DNA from: Siderastrea siderea
Taxonomy: Eukaryota > Cnidaria > Anthozoa > Scleractinia > Rhizangiidae
NCBI GenBank assembly: GCA_964030785.1
Contig: OZ034971.1
Coordinates: 42,424,804 to 42,488,803 of the forward strand
Direction of reading: 5' to 3'
Length of the DNA stretch: 64,000 bases
The notes below the pieces were generated by a model. The model searched no databases. It saw only the letters and a list, made by a program, of their open reading frames with translations, and was not told where the DNA came from. Of this stretch, positions 34,994 through 45,461 are shown piece after piece. Numbering within the stretch: position 1 is the stretch's first letter; the number at the start of each line of letters is the position of its first letter. A program made the position numbers and the translations under genes.

Positions 34994-35790
34994 AAGGTAA
35001 TTAATTAACGCTGAATTAATTAATTATACACTAAATTTATTTTCTTCTGTCAATGATGCAGAGTATTAGAACGTAATCGATGGACCTATCAATACTATTG
35101 AATTTTGGGACTTCGGAGAGGCAGCAAACGCAGCAAATCAAAGAAATACTCGCATTGTTGACTAACGCGAGAACAGGCCTATTCACATTGCAAACGGCAA
35201 ACCACCAACGTGAAAAATGGCTCATGATCACTGTGTACTTTTGCCGTTCACGTTTGCCGCAAATGTGTTGCTTGATCTCTCTATTGCATAAAACCTGGGT
35301 GGTGGAACCATTGCCATTTCCGGCGAGATGGGCATGTACGCTCCGTGGAAACGTGAAGGACTGGCTCTTGTCTCTGGTACGGCCTTGTTACTTTCGAACA
35401 TGCTTTAATTTAAAACCATCTTTAACTGTTTTTCCTCCTCTTCCTTCATCCCTGGATTGAAACAGGAAAACCAGAACAGAAAAAGTTCTGTTCGTATTAG
35501 TTGCCTGTGGGAAAACAATGCCATGATTTTCAAGAACACTTTTTGCTGGTTTTTCCTAAATTTGGGTTGTTTGAGTGGCTCAGTTCTCGCATTTCCGTTT
35601 TCTTCAAGTGACGTGGGATAGTTTGTGCTTTGGTGGAAGTTTCCCTCCATAATTTACCTTACAATAATTCTCAACAATATACACCTGTTTAAGCAACAGT
35701 GACTAGTTCCGTAAACCTCCAGGTGTACTGTAGGCACTGGAATTTTTCTTCAAAATTGTTTGTTCTATTTGTGGAGATAATTACTCGTTA
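34994..35790. other. Non-coding stretch
   Basis: A 126-codon plus-strand frame (35080-35460) has no recognisable domain and no splice context. I see no other structure. Confidence 0.5.
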
Positions 35791-37190
35791 ATTTTTTGTG
35801 CAGTATCTTTTTTGTTGTATTTCTCTTTCCATCTTTGAAATTTCTGATGTTAGTTTCCTAATGGCAATTCGCCACTCCCTGTTGTTAAGTTCTCCAGGAT
35901 GTAATTTGTCCTACGGACATGCACTTTACATAACTACAATTTTGGGCTGTATGCCCAATTCGTAGGTGACAATTTCGACACATGTTGGCATCTGATGGAA
36001 GAGATTTCATTTTTAATATTTTAAGCGAGATTTCTTGGTCCCCCAGTTCAAGTTTACGTAGCTCGCTCTTCTTCCTCGCAATATCACTCTCCGCCTTTTT
36101 TGTGTACACCTAATGGAAAAAACATTCTCGGGTGAAAAGCATGAACCATTGACGATGAGACCCAACGGAATTTTGCGTAGATGTATATAATCATTTGCAC
36201 ATTCAGAATACAAGCCTGTTCCCTTGTGACTGACGTTGATCACAGCGAGTTGCACGTGGCAATGGAAACCGTGCAATCCTACCTAAAAGTGGCCAAATTG
36301 GCCAACAATGGCCAATTTGAGCGGGTTTATTTTAAGTTTAAGTTGTCATAAAAGAGGGAGCAGTTTTTCAGGAGTCACTCAGAGAGAGTAGTGACGCAGT
36401 GAGCACTTCTTTGGCACTTCTTTTTTTAGCTAACTCTTCCTCCCTTTTTACTTTTTGTAATTCCTCTTCTGCCTCGTAGAGTTCTTTAAAACGGTCATTT
36501 AGCGAACGGCAATATTCCTCTGTCACACTCATTCTTCCGAGGACCTTTCAGAGCTCCGGTTTGCTTCAGTGCTTCACGAAGCAAATAACAGCTTACTGGC
36601 AGCACTTTCCACTTGTTCTTCGACTACTACGGCCAGCTATTTTGCACTCGAACTTCCCCCGGCAAATGACTCTTTGTCGTGAATTTAGAGAGCCTTTGTT
36701 GATGACTTCCCAGCAACGAATCAATCGAACCTTGCTTTTTGGGGACGAAAAATATTTTGAGACGGTAACATCCCATGGCATCACAAACAAGTCGAAGAGG
36801 GGACATGGTCTTTTCATCGCAATTTTCTTTTGACACAATCCCAAACACCTTCATCGGAATTCTCTTCTCTACGTAGGCTAAACTAATCTCCTCGGCGATT
36901 TGTTTCACGAGAGGCAGCCATCCTCGGTCGTGGACAAGGTTTTCTCCGTGTTGAACTGGAGAAAACTTGCAGGGACTTCTTGCATACAGACGATGAAGAT
37001 TTCTATAACAATTCGCCAGACTACAGCTACTTGAGAGGAAATGCCATTTTGTTGGTTTCGGCGAACTCACGTATGTTTTCTCTCTTTCTTCATTATTGTC
37101 GATTTTTTCCAACGGCTTCACACTTTCCACACGAGATGTCCTGTTTTTAACGGTAGCACTTTTGGGGAATATTGGTTTACCACCAGGGTC
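35791..37190 (-). pseudogene. Broken multi-copy-type gene with a CCHC-like knuckle
   Basis: Three pieces of apparent coding text run along the minus strand. The piece from 37190 to 36540 has GENLVHDRGWLPLVKQIAEE and RIPMKVFGIVSKENCDE. The piece from 36530 to 36370 has EEYCRSLNDRFKELYEAEEE and a stop after SLLSLSDS. The piece from 36110 to 35800 has a basic helix (ARKKSELRKLEL), a knuckle (MCRNCHLRIGHTAQNCSYVKC) and a frameshifted helical tail (REWRIAIRKLTSEISKMERE). The knuckle text resembles a 'CRNCHLREGHT..NC' zinc motif I associate with expanded cnidarian proteins of unknown function. The frameshift after the knuckle and out-of-phase joins suggest a pseudogene. No function can be assigned. 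Confidence 0.5.
36326..36416. repeat. 91-bp direct repeat, copy 1
   Basis: TTTATTTTAAGTTTAAGTTG...GTGAGCACTTCTTTGGCA recurs at 37524-37614 with two or three mismatches. This copy covers the end (SLLSLSDS-stop) of the broken gene above. Confidence 0.9.
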
Positions 37191-37523
37191 AAACCCAACG
37201 TTTGAAACTTAAAAATCATTATTTATGAGGAATGTTGCCATTTGCAGGAATGTTGCTTTCAGCTACCCCTCAGCTCACAACTGGTGCGTGGACTGGAGCG
37301 AGGGGTTTCCAGATATGGTACTTAGAAACAATGAATATTTACGAGCATAAAACTTGAGTTGCATGTTTCAACCCCTTATGACTTTTTGTTTGTACTTTAA
37401 AGTTTAAAGGGCTTGCTAAGGTGCAGTGCTCCAGTCACTTCTATAGAGAAGTTCCCCCAAAGGTTTTAGTGACCAGTGGTACAATTGCCATCATTAAAAT
37501 GATTGCATCCCAAATTGAGTGGC

Positions 37524-37614
37524 TTTATTTTAAGTTTAAGTTGTCACAAAAGAGGGAGCAGTTTTTCAGGAGTCACTCAGAGAAAGTAGTGACGCAGTGA
37601 GCACTTCTTTGGCA
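37524..37614. repeat. 91-bp direct repeat, copy 2
   Basis: Second copy of the repeat at 36326-36416, about 1.2 kb away in the same orientation. It suggests that a small segment carrying the 3' end of the broken gene was duplicated. Confidence 0.9.
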
Positions 37615-37989
37615 GACAAATTAGTTTAGAATGGTGATTTGCACCCTCTTAAATGGAATTTTAGTGTTTCGGGCCTTCCCAGAAATAAACGATTTAAGGC
37701 GACTTTAGGCGACTTAACGCGACCACCTTTAGGCGACTTAAGGTCCCAGAGTAGGCCTACCTTTTTCTCAGCAGAGATGCAACACCAGGAGAATCAAGCC
37801 TTGACTTCAATTGCTTTTGTGGAGTTCTCCAAAATTCCTTTTATTTGATGCCGAAAGTAAGCTGACGATATATCTACTTGGTAACCTTGATCCAATACTG
37901 TAAGGCACAATGCTGTCATGTCCGTTGTCTTTCCCAAATGCGGTAGTCCCTTTACGATTTTCCACTTAAAACGCATCATAAATCATTAT

Positions 37990-38225
37990 TACTCACAGCA
38001 CGAAATAGAAAATTCATGTGACTTTACAGCAGGCCGTAAATTTGCGTAAAGCTGTAAAGCAAACTTTACACGGATTTACGAAGAAGGCGTACAGTAGCTT
38101 ATAGTTTAAGGTCAGTAAAGCTTCGTAAAGGGGTCGTAAAAATGAAGTAAACTCTGAACTTTACGACTTCCTTCTAAAGGACCGTAAAGCCAACACAAAG
38201 ATGATTTTTAACTTTTGCGTAAAGG
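37990..38225. repeat. GTAAAG/CTTTAC-rich segment
   Basis: The word GTAAA(G) or its complement occurs more than ten times in about 230 bp (CCGTAAATTTGCGTAAAGC, TCGTAAAGGGGTCGTAAA and so on). The style resembles repeat B at 26880 but I cannot align them. There is no coding potential. Confidence 0.55.
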
Positions 38226-39061
38226 ATCGTTTCTTGCTTGTCTATTCGTATGCAAAGTCTGGCACTAATTTAAAAGCAGGTTTCAAAATGGAGGATTTGA
38301 ATTGCATTCTACAGCAGACTGTTTATATATATGGGCTTTATCTTCGTGAGGACTAGGTGTAATGCAAATGTAGGGACAGAAAATGGAGAGCATTGACTGT
38401 TGATAATCACATTTCGGGCCAATAAGTAGTTTTCTCCTAAGAGAAGAGTCCAAAAGGTCTACAGAGGTGTCTTAACGACTTCAAGGTTGACGAGAGCGAT
38501 TTTGTGATCAACATACATGGGCAAATACGGTAATTCCAACTGGTAGTCTTGTAAATTAGTTTTAATTCAAAACGTGCAGAAAAGTTGTATCCCTAGGTCT
38601 GGGTCAGTCATGTAGTCTTAAAGTGCAAGAGATAAGGTTTAGCATGCCACTTTCTGAAATGTTGCACTAACTTTACATATCCTGTTCACAAGTTTCATGT
38701 AAAAACCATCTGTTGCTTACATGTACACTAACATAACAAGTACTGAGTAGAGTTTCAGTGATATGCATGTTATTACACCTACCTGCATTATTCATTATTA
38801 AACAAACGTGTTTTTTTATTTCAAACGTCATTTCTGCCTATGAAGAAACCTTTTGATACATCCTGAACTCATTTGATTAAAAGCTTGTTTTTCTAATGTT
38901 TATAATGGTCAGGCCATGGCTGTGTTTGCACAACTTACTTTTCAAGTTGCTCTGTCAGAAAGGACTCTTCAAAACAGTTGCTTGCTTCAGGGGCTCACTT
39001 TCTGATTGACCAACTGTTTCAGACCGTGCTACATAAATATGAGTAGTATGGTGGGAATGAG
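38226..39061. other. Non-coding stretch
   Basis: I see no gene, RNA or obvious repeat. Confidence 0.5.
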
Positions 39062-39574
39062 TAGATCAATTTATTCTTGAATTCAGCAGGCCTGGGTTAA
39101 TGAGATAGCCTTGAGAGATAATGAGATGGAAGCCATCTTGGTAATCGAGGGGGGTTATAATGAGATGAGGGGATTTTGGAGGGGGAGTAATTGTATGGGT
39201 TATTGTTTTGAAGTATAATGTTTAATATTTAAAGAGTTTGTAAGAGAGGTGTGTCTTGTACTGGCCTTACGGTTCCGCCCAACCATCCGGGTGATTTCGC
39301 AAATATATGTGCAAGAGAACAAAGGAAGGGGTTAAACCAATCAGGAGCCACAAACGTCATAGAAAAAACCGGTTTAGACAGTTTGATCACGTTCTAGGAT
39401 TTCGAAACGGGGACTTACATGAGAAAACCGGACAAACAGGTTATTTAGGCTTTAGGCTGTTTTCTTCTCTGTAAGAAACTGGTTTTTGGTTTTCCTGTTA
39501 GTGCGAAGCAGATGTGTTAGAAGGAAAGGACAGAAAGATGGAAGAAATGATTAAACAACAATTCTTTGCACTGG
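39062..39574. repeat. Interspersed repeat A, copy 2
   Basis: Second copy of the repeat at 14006-14476, with an extra segment around 39190-39265. Both copies end at ATTCTTTGCACTGG. Confidence 0.8.
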
Positions 39575-39871
39575 TTATGGAAACATTGACATCACGAATT
39601 TAACGCTTGCATCTGAAGGAAAACCTTTTGACTTTACTCAATGGACTTTGGAATCAAGTCTTTCATGAGACCACACCCCGACCAGTGGTGGAATTACATG
39701 TGAACATGAAAGAATGGAATTTTCAGTGGGAGAACTGAAAGTGCCAACATTTTACTTGCTCAACGAAAAGAGGTTTTGGCACCAGTTGAACTGTCTATTG
39801 AAGTCAAAGGTACAATCTGAATACTGGATGAAAGCTACTCTACAACAAGCCTTTATGGAGGATTGGAAATC

Positions 39872-40140
39872 AATAATAATAATAATATAGAAAGCTTGTA
39901 TAGCACTTATTACAACGTCTCTAAGCGCTTTACAATTCTAAGAACTAGTTAACAACTGAAACAAATATTGATTTAAGAAATCCAACTGGCGGGAGGCAAA
40001 CCAGTTGGCTATTTACAAGTGCAGCCGAAGGATTTATAACTCGGGACTGCCGTGAAACAAATCCATGAAGTGCTCAGAGTGGGATTCGAACCCGGGACCC
40101 ACGGACTCGAAGTCCAACACCCTAATCACTCGGCCACCCA
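39872..40140 (-). mobile_element. tRNA-derived SINE
   Basis: Read on the minus strand, the head (40140-40070) is tRNA-like: the A box is TGGCCGAGTGA and the B box is GGTTCGAATCC, the internal RNA polymerase III promoter. It is followed by an unrelated body (GCCAACTGGTTTGCCTCC... AAAGCGCTTAGAGACGTTGT... GTGCTATACAAG) and a short (ATT)n tail at 39872-39888. A real tRNA gene is unlikely: the acceptor stem does not close and the body continues for about 200 bp. It would be mobilised by a LINE. I found no clear target duplication. Confidence 0.85.
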
Positions 40141-40221
40141 TTTATGCCGTGATGTTTCAAGGAAACATGCTGACCCTAAAGATGAATTACCAGAGACAAC
40201 TCAAACCTCAACACTAAAGAA

Positions 40222-40447
40222 ACTTTGATACAATTTAACTACAAATGGAAAAAACCTATGAAAACCTAATTATTACAATATCTACAAATCTATGGAAAAC
40301 TGTGAAAAAAAGAAAACAAACTAATGCCGACCAGAAAAAAAAACTATAATATGGACAACCTCACACATTTTTTAACAATTTAATTACAAATGGAAGCAAA
40401 AACCCTATGAAAAAACCTAATTATTACAATATTTACAAAGCTATGAA
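40222..40447. repeat. Imperfect two-copy repeat, about 75 bp
   Basis: CAATTTAACTACAAATGGAA...CCTAATTATTACAATATCTACAAA.CTATG recurs about 155 bp downstream with small changes. It sits between the SINE and the RING-like exons. Confidence 0.7.
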
Positions 40448-41144
40448 TAAAACCCTATGCCCTAAAAATGTGAATAAACACTTAAAAATCACTGGGTAAA
40501 ACATAATATTTTTCAATTTTTCAAGTAGTTTTTGACAGTTGTGACATCGTTCACTACAGGGGCAGGTACAGATCTTTTGATACATGGAAGCAATTTCGTA
40601 TCTGTGAAAGGCTGCCTTCACTTTAAAGGAGTAAATGCATGATATGCATCCTGGATCGATCTCTGCAGCAGGGTGCAGTTCCGGGCAGGGCTGTAAAAAA
40701 AAATAAGAAAAGAAAACATTACTTTGTATTACTCATGACAGTGTGAAATAAAACCTAATAGATAATTCATAGGATAATCCAGTTTCGATATCACAGGAAC
40801 AATAGAAATCAACAGTCTTTGTATTACTAATGACAGTGTAAGTAAACAAAATAAAAGCTAGTAGTTGAATTCGCACAATAATCCAGTTTCGACAATACTG
40901 GAGAACTTGAAATCAACAATAACTTACGTTTTTTTACTGCATTCATGAATCCTTGCAGTTCTCGTCTCTGCTCCGGAGAGCACGAGATCCCAAATGTCGT
41001 TCTACAATGAGGACAGGATCCTGTGCTCTCAACTAAAGTTCTTTTCCATTTTTTGATGCATTTCTCACGAGCCGGTTGGCTGCAGCATTCCATTTTCTTC
41101 AGATTCCAGCCTTCCTCAAGGCATATGAAGCACGTGGAAAGAAT
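40433..41144 (-). pseudogene. RING-finger-like exon pair, junction out of phase
   Basis: The first exon, 41144-40928, has a TTTTACAG acceptor and a GTAAGT donor. It encodes a variant RING: CFICLEEGW, then ECCSQPAREKC and SCPHC, so the metal ligands are mostly Cys with the usual His position altered. The next acceptor-bounded segment, 40690-40433, reads CPELHPAAEIDPGCISC, KVKAAFHRYEIA and CPCSERCHNCQKL. These Cys pairs resemble a second zinc module of similar cnidarian RING-like proteins. The first exon ends in phase 1 and the second opens in phase 0, so the two cannot be joined in frame as the bases stand. Either a splice site is misjudged or one base has been lost. RING domains usually act in ubiquitin ligases; here that is inference only. 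Confidence 0.5.
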
Positions 41145-41254
41145 CTGTAAAAGACAGAAAGCGTAAAGGTTAATCGCAAGAGATAACCGATAAATCATAC
41201 ACACAAGCCAATTTCAGTGGTATATGAAACGTAGGTGCGGTATCATACCAACTA

Positions 41255-41988
41255 AGCGGTAAATCTTTTGTTCCAAGTTACGCTTAAAGAAAAAGTTTCC
41301 TTGGTAAACGAGCGCGCACATTAAAAATGAAATCTGCACAAAAAGTAAAACCTTACTTTTGCTCTGAAAAAAAAAACAAGAACAAACACGCTTACTTAAC
41401 CAACAAAAACATTCACGCGGTATAATATAAACGCATTTCGCAGAGCCTCAATGCGTTTACAAGATAAAAATATTAAAACCCAAATGACAACCTCCAAAAA
41501 AAAATCGATAAAAAAGTGCTTGAGTAATAATAACAATGGATAAAATACAAAATATATAATACAAAAGAAGTGGTGAATCGTTTGTTTCAAATTACCGATA
41601 AAAGAGCAGAGAATAAGAACAAATGCGCTTACTTGGTAATCAAGAATGCACAAGTTTACAAAGAAAACTTTGAAGCACTTTTGAACCTTACTTAGCGAAC
41701 GTAAGCTAACAGTATTACGAAATTGTGGAAAAGCGAACGAAAGTACACACATATACAGCAAAAAGAAAGTCAAATCTTTTGTACCAAATGACGCTTTAAG
41801 TTAAAGTTTACCATAGCGAACGAGAGTGCACACATTGCGCTAAAAGTAAAAGCTTACTTTGCGAGTGACAGTGGTGAAATCTATGACCACATCTTTTGTA
41901 AACGAAAGCGCACAAATCTAGATTGAAACGTGGCGAAAGCACACTCATCTACACCAAAACGAAAGTCAAATCTTTTGTTTTGTTTTTT
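41255..41988. repeat. Degenerate repeat units (AAATCTTTTGT...)
   Basis: Units beginning AAATCTTTTGT.CCAA.T.ACGCTT and containing CGAACGAGAGTGCACACATT-like text recur near 41262, 41580, 41771 and 41961, with different decay. The last unit continues on the far side of the LINE fragment at 43920-43965. Confidence 0.7.
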
Positions 41989-43926
41989 TTGTAATTCAAT
42001 CATTTTTATTGTTCTTCCACACTAAAACACAACAGTTACAACAGTTACAAATTACTTAACCCTACCGCACAGTTACAATATTACAAACAACTACACTTAC
42101 ATAATTACAACTCAGGATAACAACTACAAAAAGACAGTACCATATTGTCACTACAGTAGATACCGACTCGAAATTACACTCATCCACGAAAAGCTGAAAA
42201 AACGAAAAAGGGAACTTATAAGAGACAGAGGGGTAACATAGTCTCTAAGCTAACATGTGGCAGAAGCTTCTCCCATTTCTGAAAATGTCTTGTTAGTTTA
42301 TTCTGCTTTGTTGCTATCGTTTTCTCCACTTGGTATACATCTCTAATCTTGGCCTTATAAACTCGTAAGGAGGGATTCACAATATTCAACTTACACTTGT
42401 AAATATAAAATTTTGCTGTCAGTATCAGATGATTCAAAAGAATAAAATCATCTTCCGCATTGAAAACTCCAAAGAAATTATCCATTATTGTAAAGGGTTG
42501 AAACTTAACCCTACATTCACCAAGCCAAGAACAGAGAGCTTCCCAGAAAGTCTTTGTCACATCGCAGAAGAAAAATAAATGTTCGAAGGATTCAACCTCT
42601 CGTTTACAAAAGGCACATAAAGGCGAGTCCGTCATTTTTAACCTAAACATCTTTTCATTTGTAAATACTATATTGTTCAATACTTTATGTTGGAATTCCC
42701 TAATTGTAGTTTCACTCGTGACTGTAAAAGGCAAGGAGTGTATTTTCTTCCAGTCAAAAGGAAACTGTGGAAATTTCTCCTTAAACTTTTTTTGAGCAGC
42801 TGGGGGAACCTGTTTTTTACTTTTAAAAGCCCTGTAAAGCAATTTGGACGAAACATTTGTCAGAGCTACCTCAGAATTTTCTATCTTTAACTGAATTGAG
42901 TCACCAATATTTGAAGGGAGGTGTATTGTGCTTTGTCTAATGATCTGTCTCCATTCACAAGGGATTGCGTGGACTATGCTCATTAATTTAAAATGCTCTA
43001 TTGGAGACAGATTTGCATTTAACACCTTAACACCCTTTAGGAAGATTCCAGTGTCGGAAAGAAGATCACCAATCGTAACAATTCCATTAGAAAACAAACG
43101 TGTTTCGAAAAGCGAGAGCCCTTGAACAGTAATATTTTTATTGTTCCAAATAACCTGATGAACAACGTCCTCGTACGATAGTACCAAAGATTGATTTAAC
43201 ACAGACCAAGCATCAAGGCACTCTTTATAAAAAACTGGAAGGTAGACAGGTAACTTTCGGGTATCAAAATTGCCCTTAAGAATCAACTCTCCGCCTATTT
43301 TAGAGAAAAAGTGGTTCAATGTTATCTTCCAAGCCCTGGTATTATCCTTATCCTCAAATCTCTTTAATATCATCACCCTCTGTGCGAGGATCATCGATTG
43401 AATGTCTAACATCTTAAGTCCACCATCCTCGATATCGTTAATAAGAGTGGCACATTTGATTTTATCGTTTCCTTTCCAAATAAAACGGTAAATTTGACTG
43501 TTTATCTCTTTGATCAAATCTTCTGTAACTGTAATCAATGCTGCTTTACTTAAGACTTTAGGAATAATAAAGGATTTAACAATCTGTACTTTTCCTAGTA
43601 ATGTAAGCCCTCGCCACTTCCACCTATTCAATATATCTTTGATAGACTTGAGAATTGAGTCGAAGTTTGCTTTCATCCTTGATGATGTATTATAGTCAAA
43701 GACAATTCCCCAAATTTTTATCGATGTTCGTATTTTGTGAGGAAAGTTAATTTGATCAAGACGATGTCTACCAATGGCAAAGATCTCCGTTTTTTCGTTG
43801 TTGACATGGAGGTTTGAGAATCTAGAAAAGAGCTGCAGAGTCACCACTAAGCGGTGATATGATGCAATATCTTTGAGAAAACAGGTCATATCATCAGCAA
43901 AAAGAGTTAATTTAATTTCTTGTTCC
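41989..43926 (-). mobile_element. 5'-truncated LINE inserted in the degenerate repeat
   Basis: The 3' end is marked by a T-rich run on the plus strand (A-rich tail on the minus strand) at about 41980-41992. The 5' end stops inside the reverse transcriptase. The flanking repeat reads AAATCTTTTGTT before the insert and TTGTTCCAAATGACGC after it, the two halves of one repeat unit. The shared TTGTT at both edges is a short target duplication or microhomology. Confidence 0.85.
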
Positions 43927-43928
43927 AA
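42216..43928 (-). CDS. LINE ORF2 fragment, open for 570 codons
   Basis: This is the C-terminal 570 residues of a Tx1/L1-type ORF2. It begins inside the RT at the catalytic box (LTLFADDMTCFLKD). It continues through the thumb (LTLLGKVQIVKSFIIPKVL, YRFIWKG), the VIWNNKNITVQGLSLFETRL block and a Cys/His knuckle (CAFCKREVESFEHLFFFC). No stop interrupts it, so the truncated insertion is fairly young, but it lacks the endonuclease and most of the RT and cannot move itself. The ATG-like start near 43928 is formed at the insertion junction and is not a native start. Confidence 0.85.
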   Translation of the reverse strand: MEQEIKLTLFADDMTCFLKDIASYHRLVVTLQLFSRFSNLHVNNEKTEIFAIGRHRLDQINFPHKIRTSIKIWGIVFDYNTSSRMKANFDSILKSIKDILNRWKWRGLTLLGKVQIVKSFIIPKVLSKAALITVTEDLIKEINSQIYRFIWKGNDKIKCATLINDIEDGGLKMLDIQSMILAQRVMILKRFEDKDNTRAWKITLNHFFSKIGGELILKGNFDTRKLPVYLPVFYKECLDAWSVLNQSLVLSYEDVVHQVIWNNKNITVQGLSLFETRLFSNGIVTIGDLLSDTGIFLKGVKVLNANLSPIEHFKLMSIVHAIPCEWRQIIRQSTIHLPSNIGDSIQLKIENSEVALTNVSSKLLYRAFKSKKQVPPAAQKKFKEKFPQFPFDWKKIHSLPFTVTSETTIREFQHKVLNNIVFTNEKMFRLKMTDSPLCAFCKREVESFEHLFFFCDVTKTFWEALCSWLGECRVKFQPFTIMDNFFGVFNAEDDFILLNHLILTAKFYIYKCKLNIVNPSLRVYKAKIRDVYQVEKTIATKQNKLTRHFQKWEKLLPHVSLETMLPLCLL

Positions 43929-44238
43929 ATGACGCTTTAAGTTAAAGCTTGCCTTAGCAAACGAGATAATTGATGATTGACATCATCTTATGTTGCTATG
44001 TGAATGGCAACAGAGTTATTAATATGTCTTTTGATTTTGGGAAAGGAAACATTTATGTCTGAATTAATCTTAGCTAAAAAGGCTACAAAATGTATATTAT
44101 TGATTTAACTGAAACATTTCATTTTTAGAAGTAAGTTAGTATCTGTTCAACCATGAAAAACTGAAGCATTTGAGAAGCAAGGAAGGTTTCTTAGTCTACT
44201 GTCGTGATATTTCTTTGCCTTATGAAGTAGAACTTATT

Positions 44239-45286
44239 TTAAGTCACTGTCATTAATGATGCCGCAATCGTCTGTTGTTTCTGGCTGTCACAATGTGTGA
44301 GGATTTGTTTAACAGTTTTTCCAGTTTGATTCCAGCTGAAATCAACGTTCTCTAGGGTTAAAAGTTTCACCTCAAGTGAATCAGTGTCCTCTTTGTATTT
44401 GAAAATGTCTTCTTTGAGGAAGGCTGTCAAGACCTTTGGGAAGGCAGTTACAGAATAAACACTGCCATCTTTCTCAATGTCCAAGTTATCGCTCATTTTG
44501 AGGAAGCAATTTTTGACAAGCATGGACCGGCTGCAGCTGTGGCATTTAACGACTTTTGATCCTGGTGCGTTGTTTACTTTTTTCCTGCAATCTTTGGTGT
44601 TGCAGGCCAGGAAAACATTAATGCCAACATTTAGAATTTCGGGGCAGCAAACCCAGTTCACAACTTTTTTCATTTTTATTGTGAACATCTTGGGTCTCAG
44701 CTTCTGCCACAGTGGTAGTTTTAGTTGTCGATAAACACGTGCCATAAAAGCATCCCAATCTGCATTGCGTAAGACTGTAAAATTTTCCATTCAGGATGGC
44801 ATTGGTTTGGTCCTCCCAGACAGACAGTGGAACAGAGCTGGTGCTGTCTGAAAGAATGGCATCTCGCACCAATTTGGGGGACTGTTCCTTCGGCTGCTGT
44901 GCTGGTCCCTTCCACGTAATGTGTCCAGACACATTAAATGTTCCAGAGTTGTATTTGATTAGTGTATCAATCTTCGTAACTTCACATGCTTGTTTTGGAG
45001 AGAATTTGAAGTCGACTTTGTGGGATGGGATGTTTTTAATTGATACGCCTTTGTTGAAGAATGTTGTTCTGGAAGATGCTGTCTGAAGGTTTAATAGCTT
45101 GACAGGTTGTTGGTTATGCAACCTGTCAACAAATAGTTGACGTTTAGATCCTTCCCCTTTTTGGTGCATTACTCGAACCACCTTGAACTCATCATTGGAG
45201 ACTTGAATGGTGACATCATTATAGAGATTAGAACTTGCTTTGCTTTGTTGGTCTGCAGTGACATTTTGTATGTAACCAATGAGCAC
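44239..45286 (-). pseudogene. Helitron RPA-like single-strand-binding protein, frameshifted
   Basis: This gene encodes an OB-fold protein of the replication protein A type that accompanies some Helitrons. The first part (45286-44640) reads ITWKGPAQQP, SSVPLSVWEDQTNAILNGKF and CLSTTKTTTVAEAETQDV, the RPA70-like 'IP L.LWED ...' layout. The frame then shifts by one base at an A-run near 44650. It continues with VCCPEILNV, CNTKDCRKK and VVKCHSCSRSMLVKNC, a four-Cys zinc ribbon, to a stop at 44239. Upstream, the frame runs into the left end of the Harbinger insertion, so the N-terminus lies beyond it or is lost. It is non-functional as it stands. Confidence 0.8.
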
Positions 45287-45310
45287 TGTTGAGATAAGAA
45301 GAGATGCGTG

Positions 45311-45313
45311 TAA
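45311..45313. repeat. TAA target duplication, left
   Basis: TAA directly precedes the GGGCCTGTTTACATGG terminus. The same TAA directly follows the right terminus at 49534-49536. A 3-bp TWA duplication is the Harbinger hallmark. Confidence 0.93.
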
Positions 45314-45366
45314 GGGCCTGTTTACATGGAGGGAGGGTGCCCCGGCTAACCGAGTTACCCGGCTAG
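45314..45366 (+). repeat. Harbinger terminal inverted repeat, left
   Basis: It pairs with 49481-49533; the outer 17 bases (GGGCCTGTTTACATGGA) are identical. Confidence 0.92.
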
Positions 45367-45461
45367 AAGGGATGAAACATAGCCCGCCTTAACATGCAAC
45401 TCGCCTAAGCGGGGTAGTCAGCGGGCTGTCTTTTGAGCGGTCGCTAAGCACAACAAACAAG

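Noticed and set aside
35080..35460. 126-codon plus-strand frame
   Set aside because: No family resemblance; lies between a solo LTR and repeat-derived sequence.
40068..40140. A tRNA gene
   Set aside because: A and B boxes are present but the acceptor stem does not pair and the transcript continues into a SINE body with an (ATT)n tail.
43954..43987. Helitron 3' end: hairpin GATGATTGACATCATC followed by CTAA on the minus strand
   Set aside because: The CTAA lies inside the flanking degenerate repeat, which is also found at 41771-41830 without a Helitron, so it cannot be the element's own end; the true end is not resolved.
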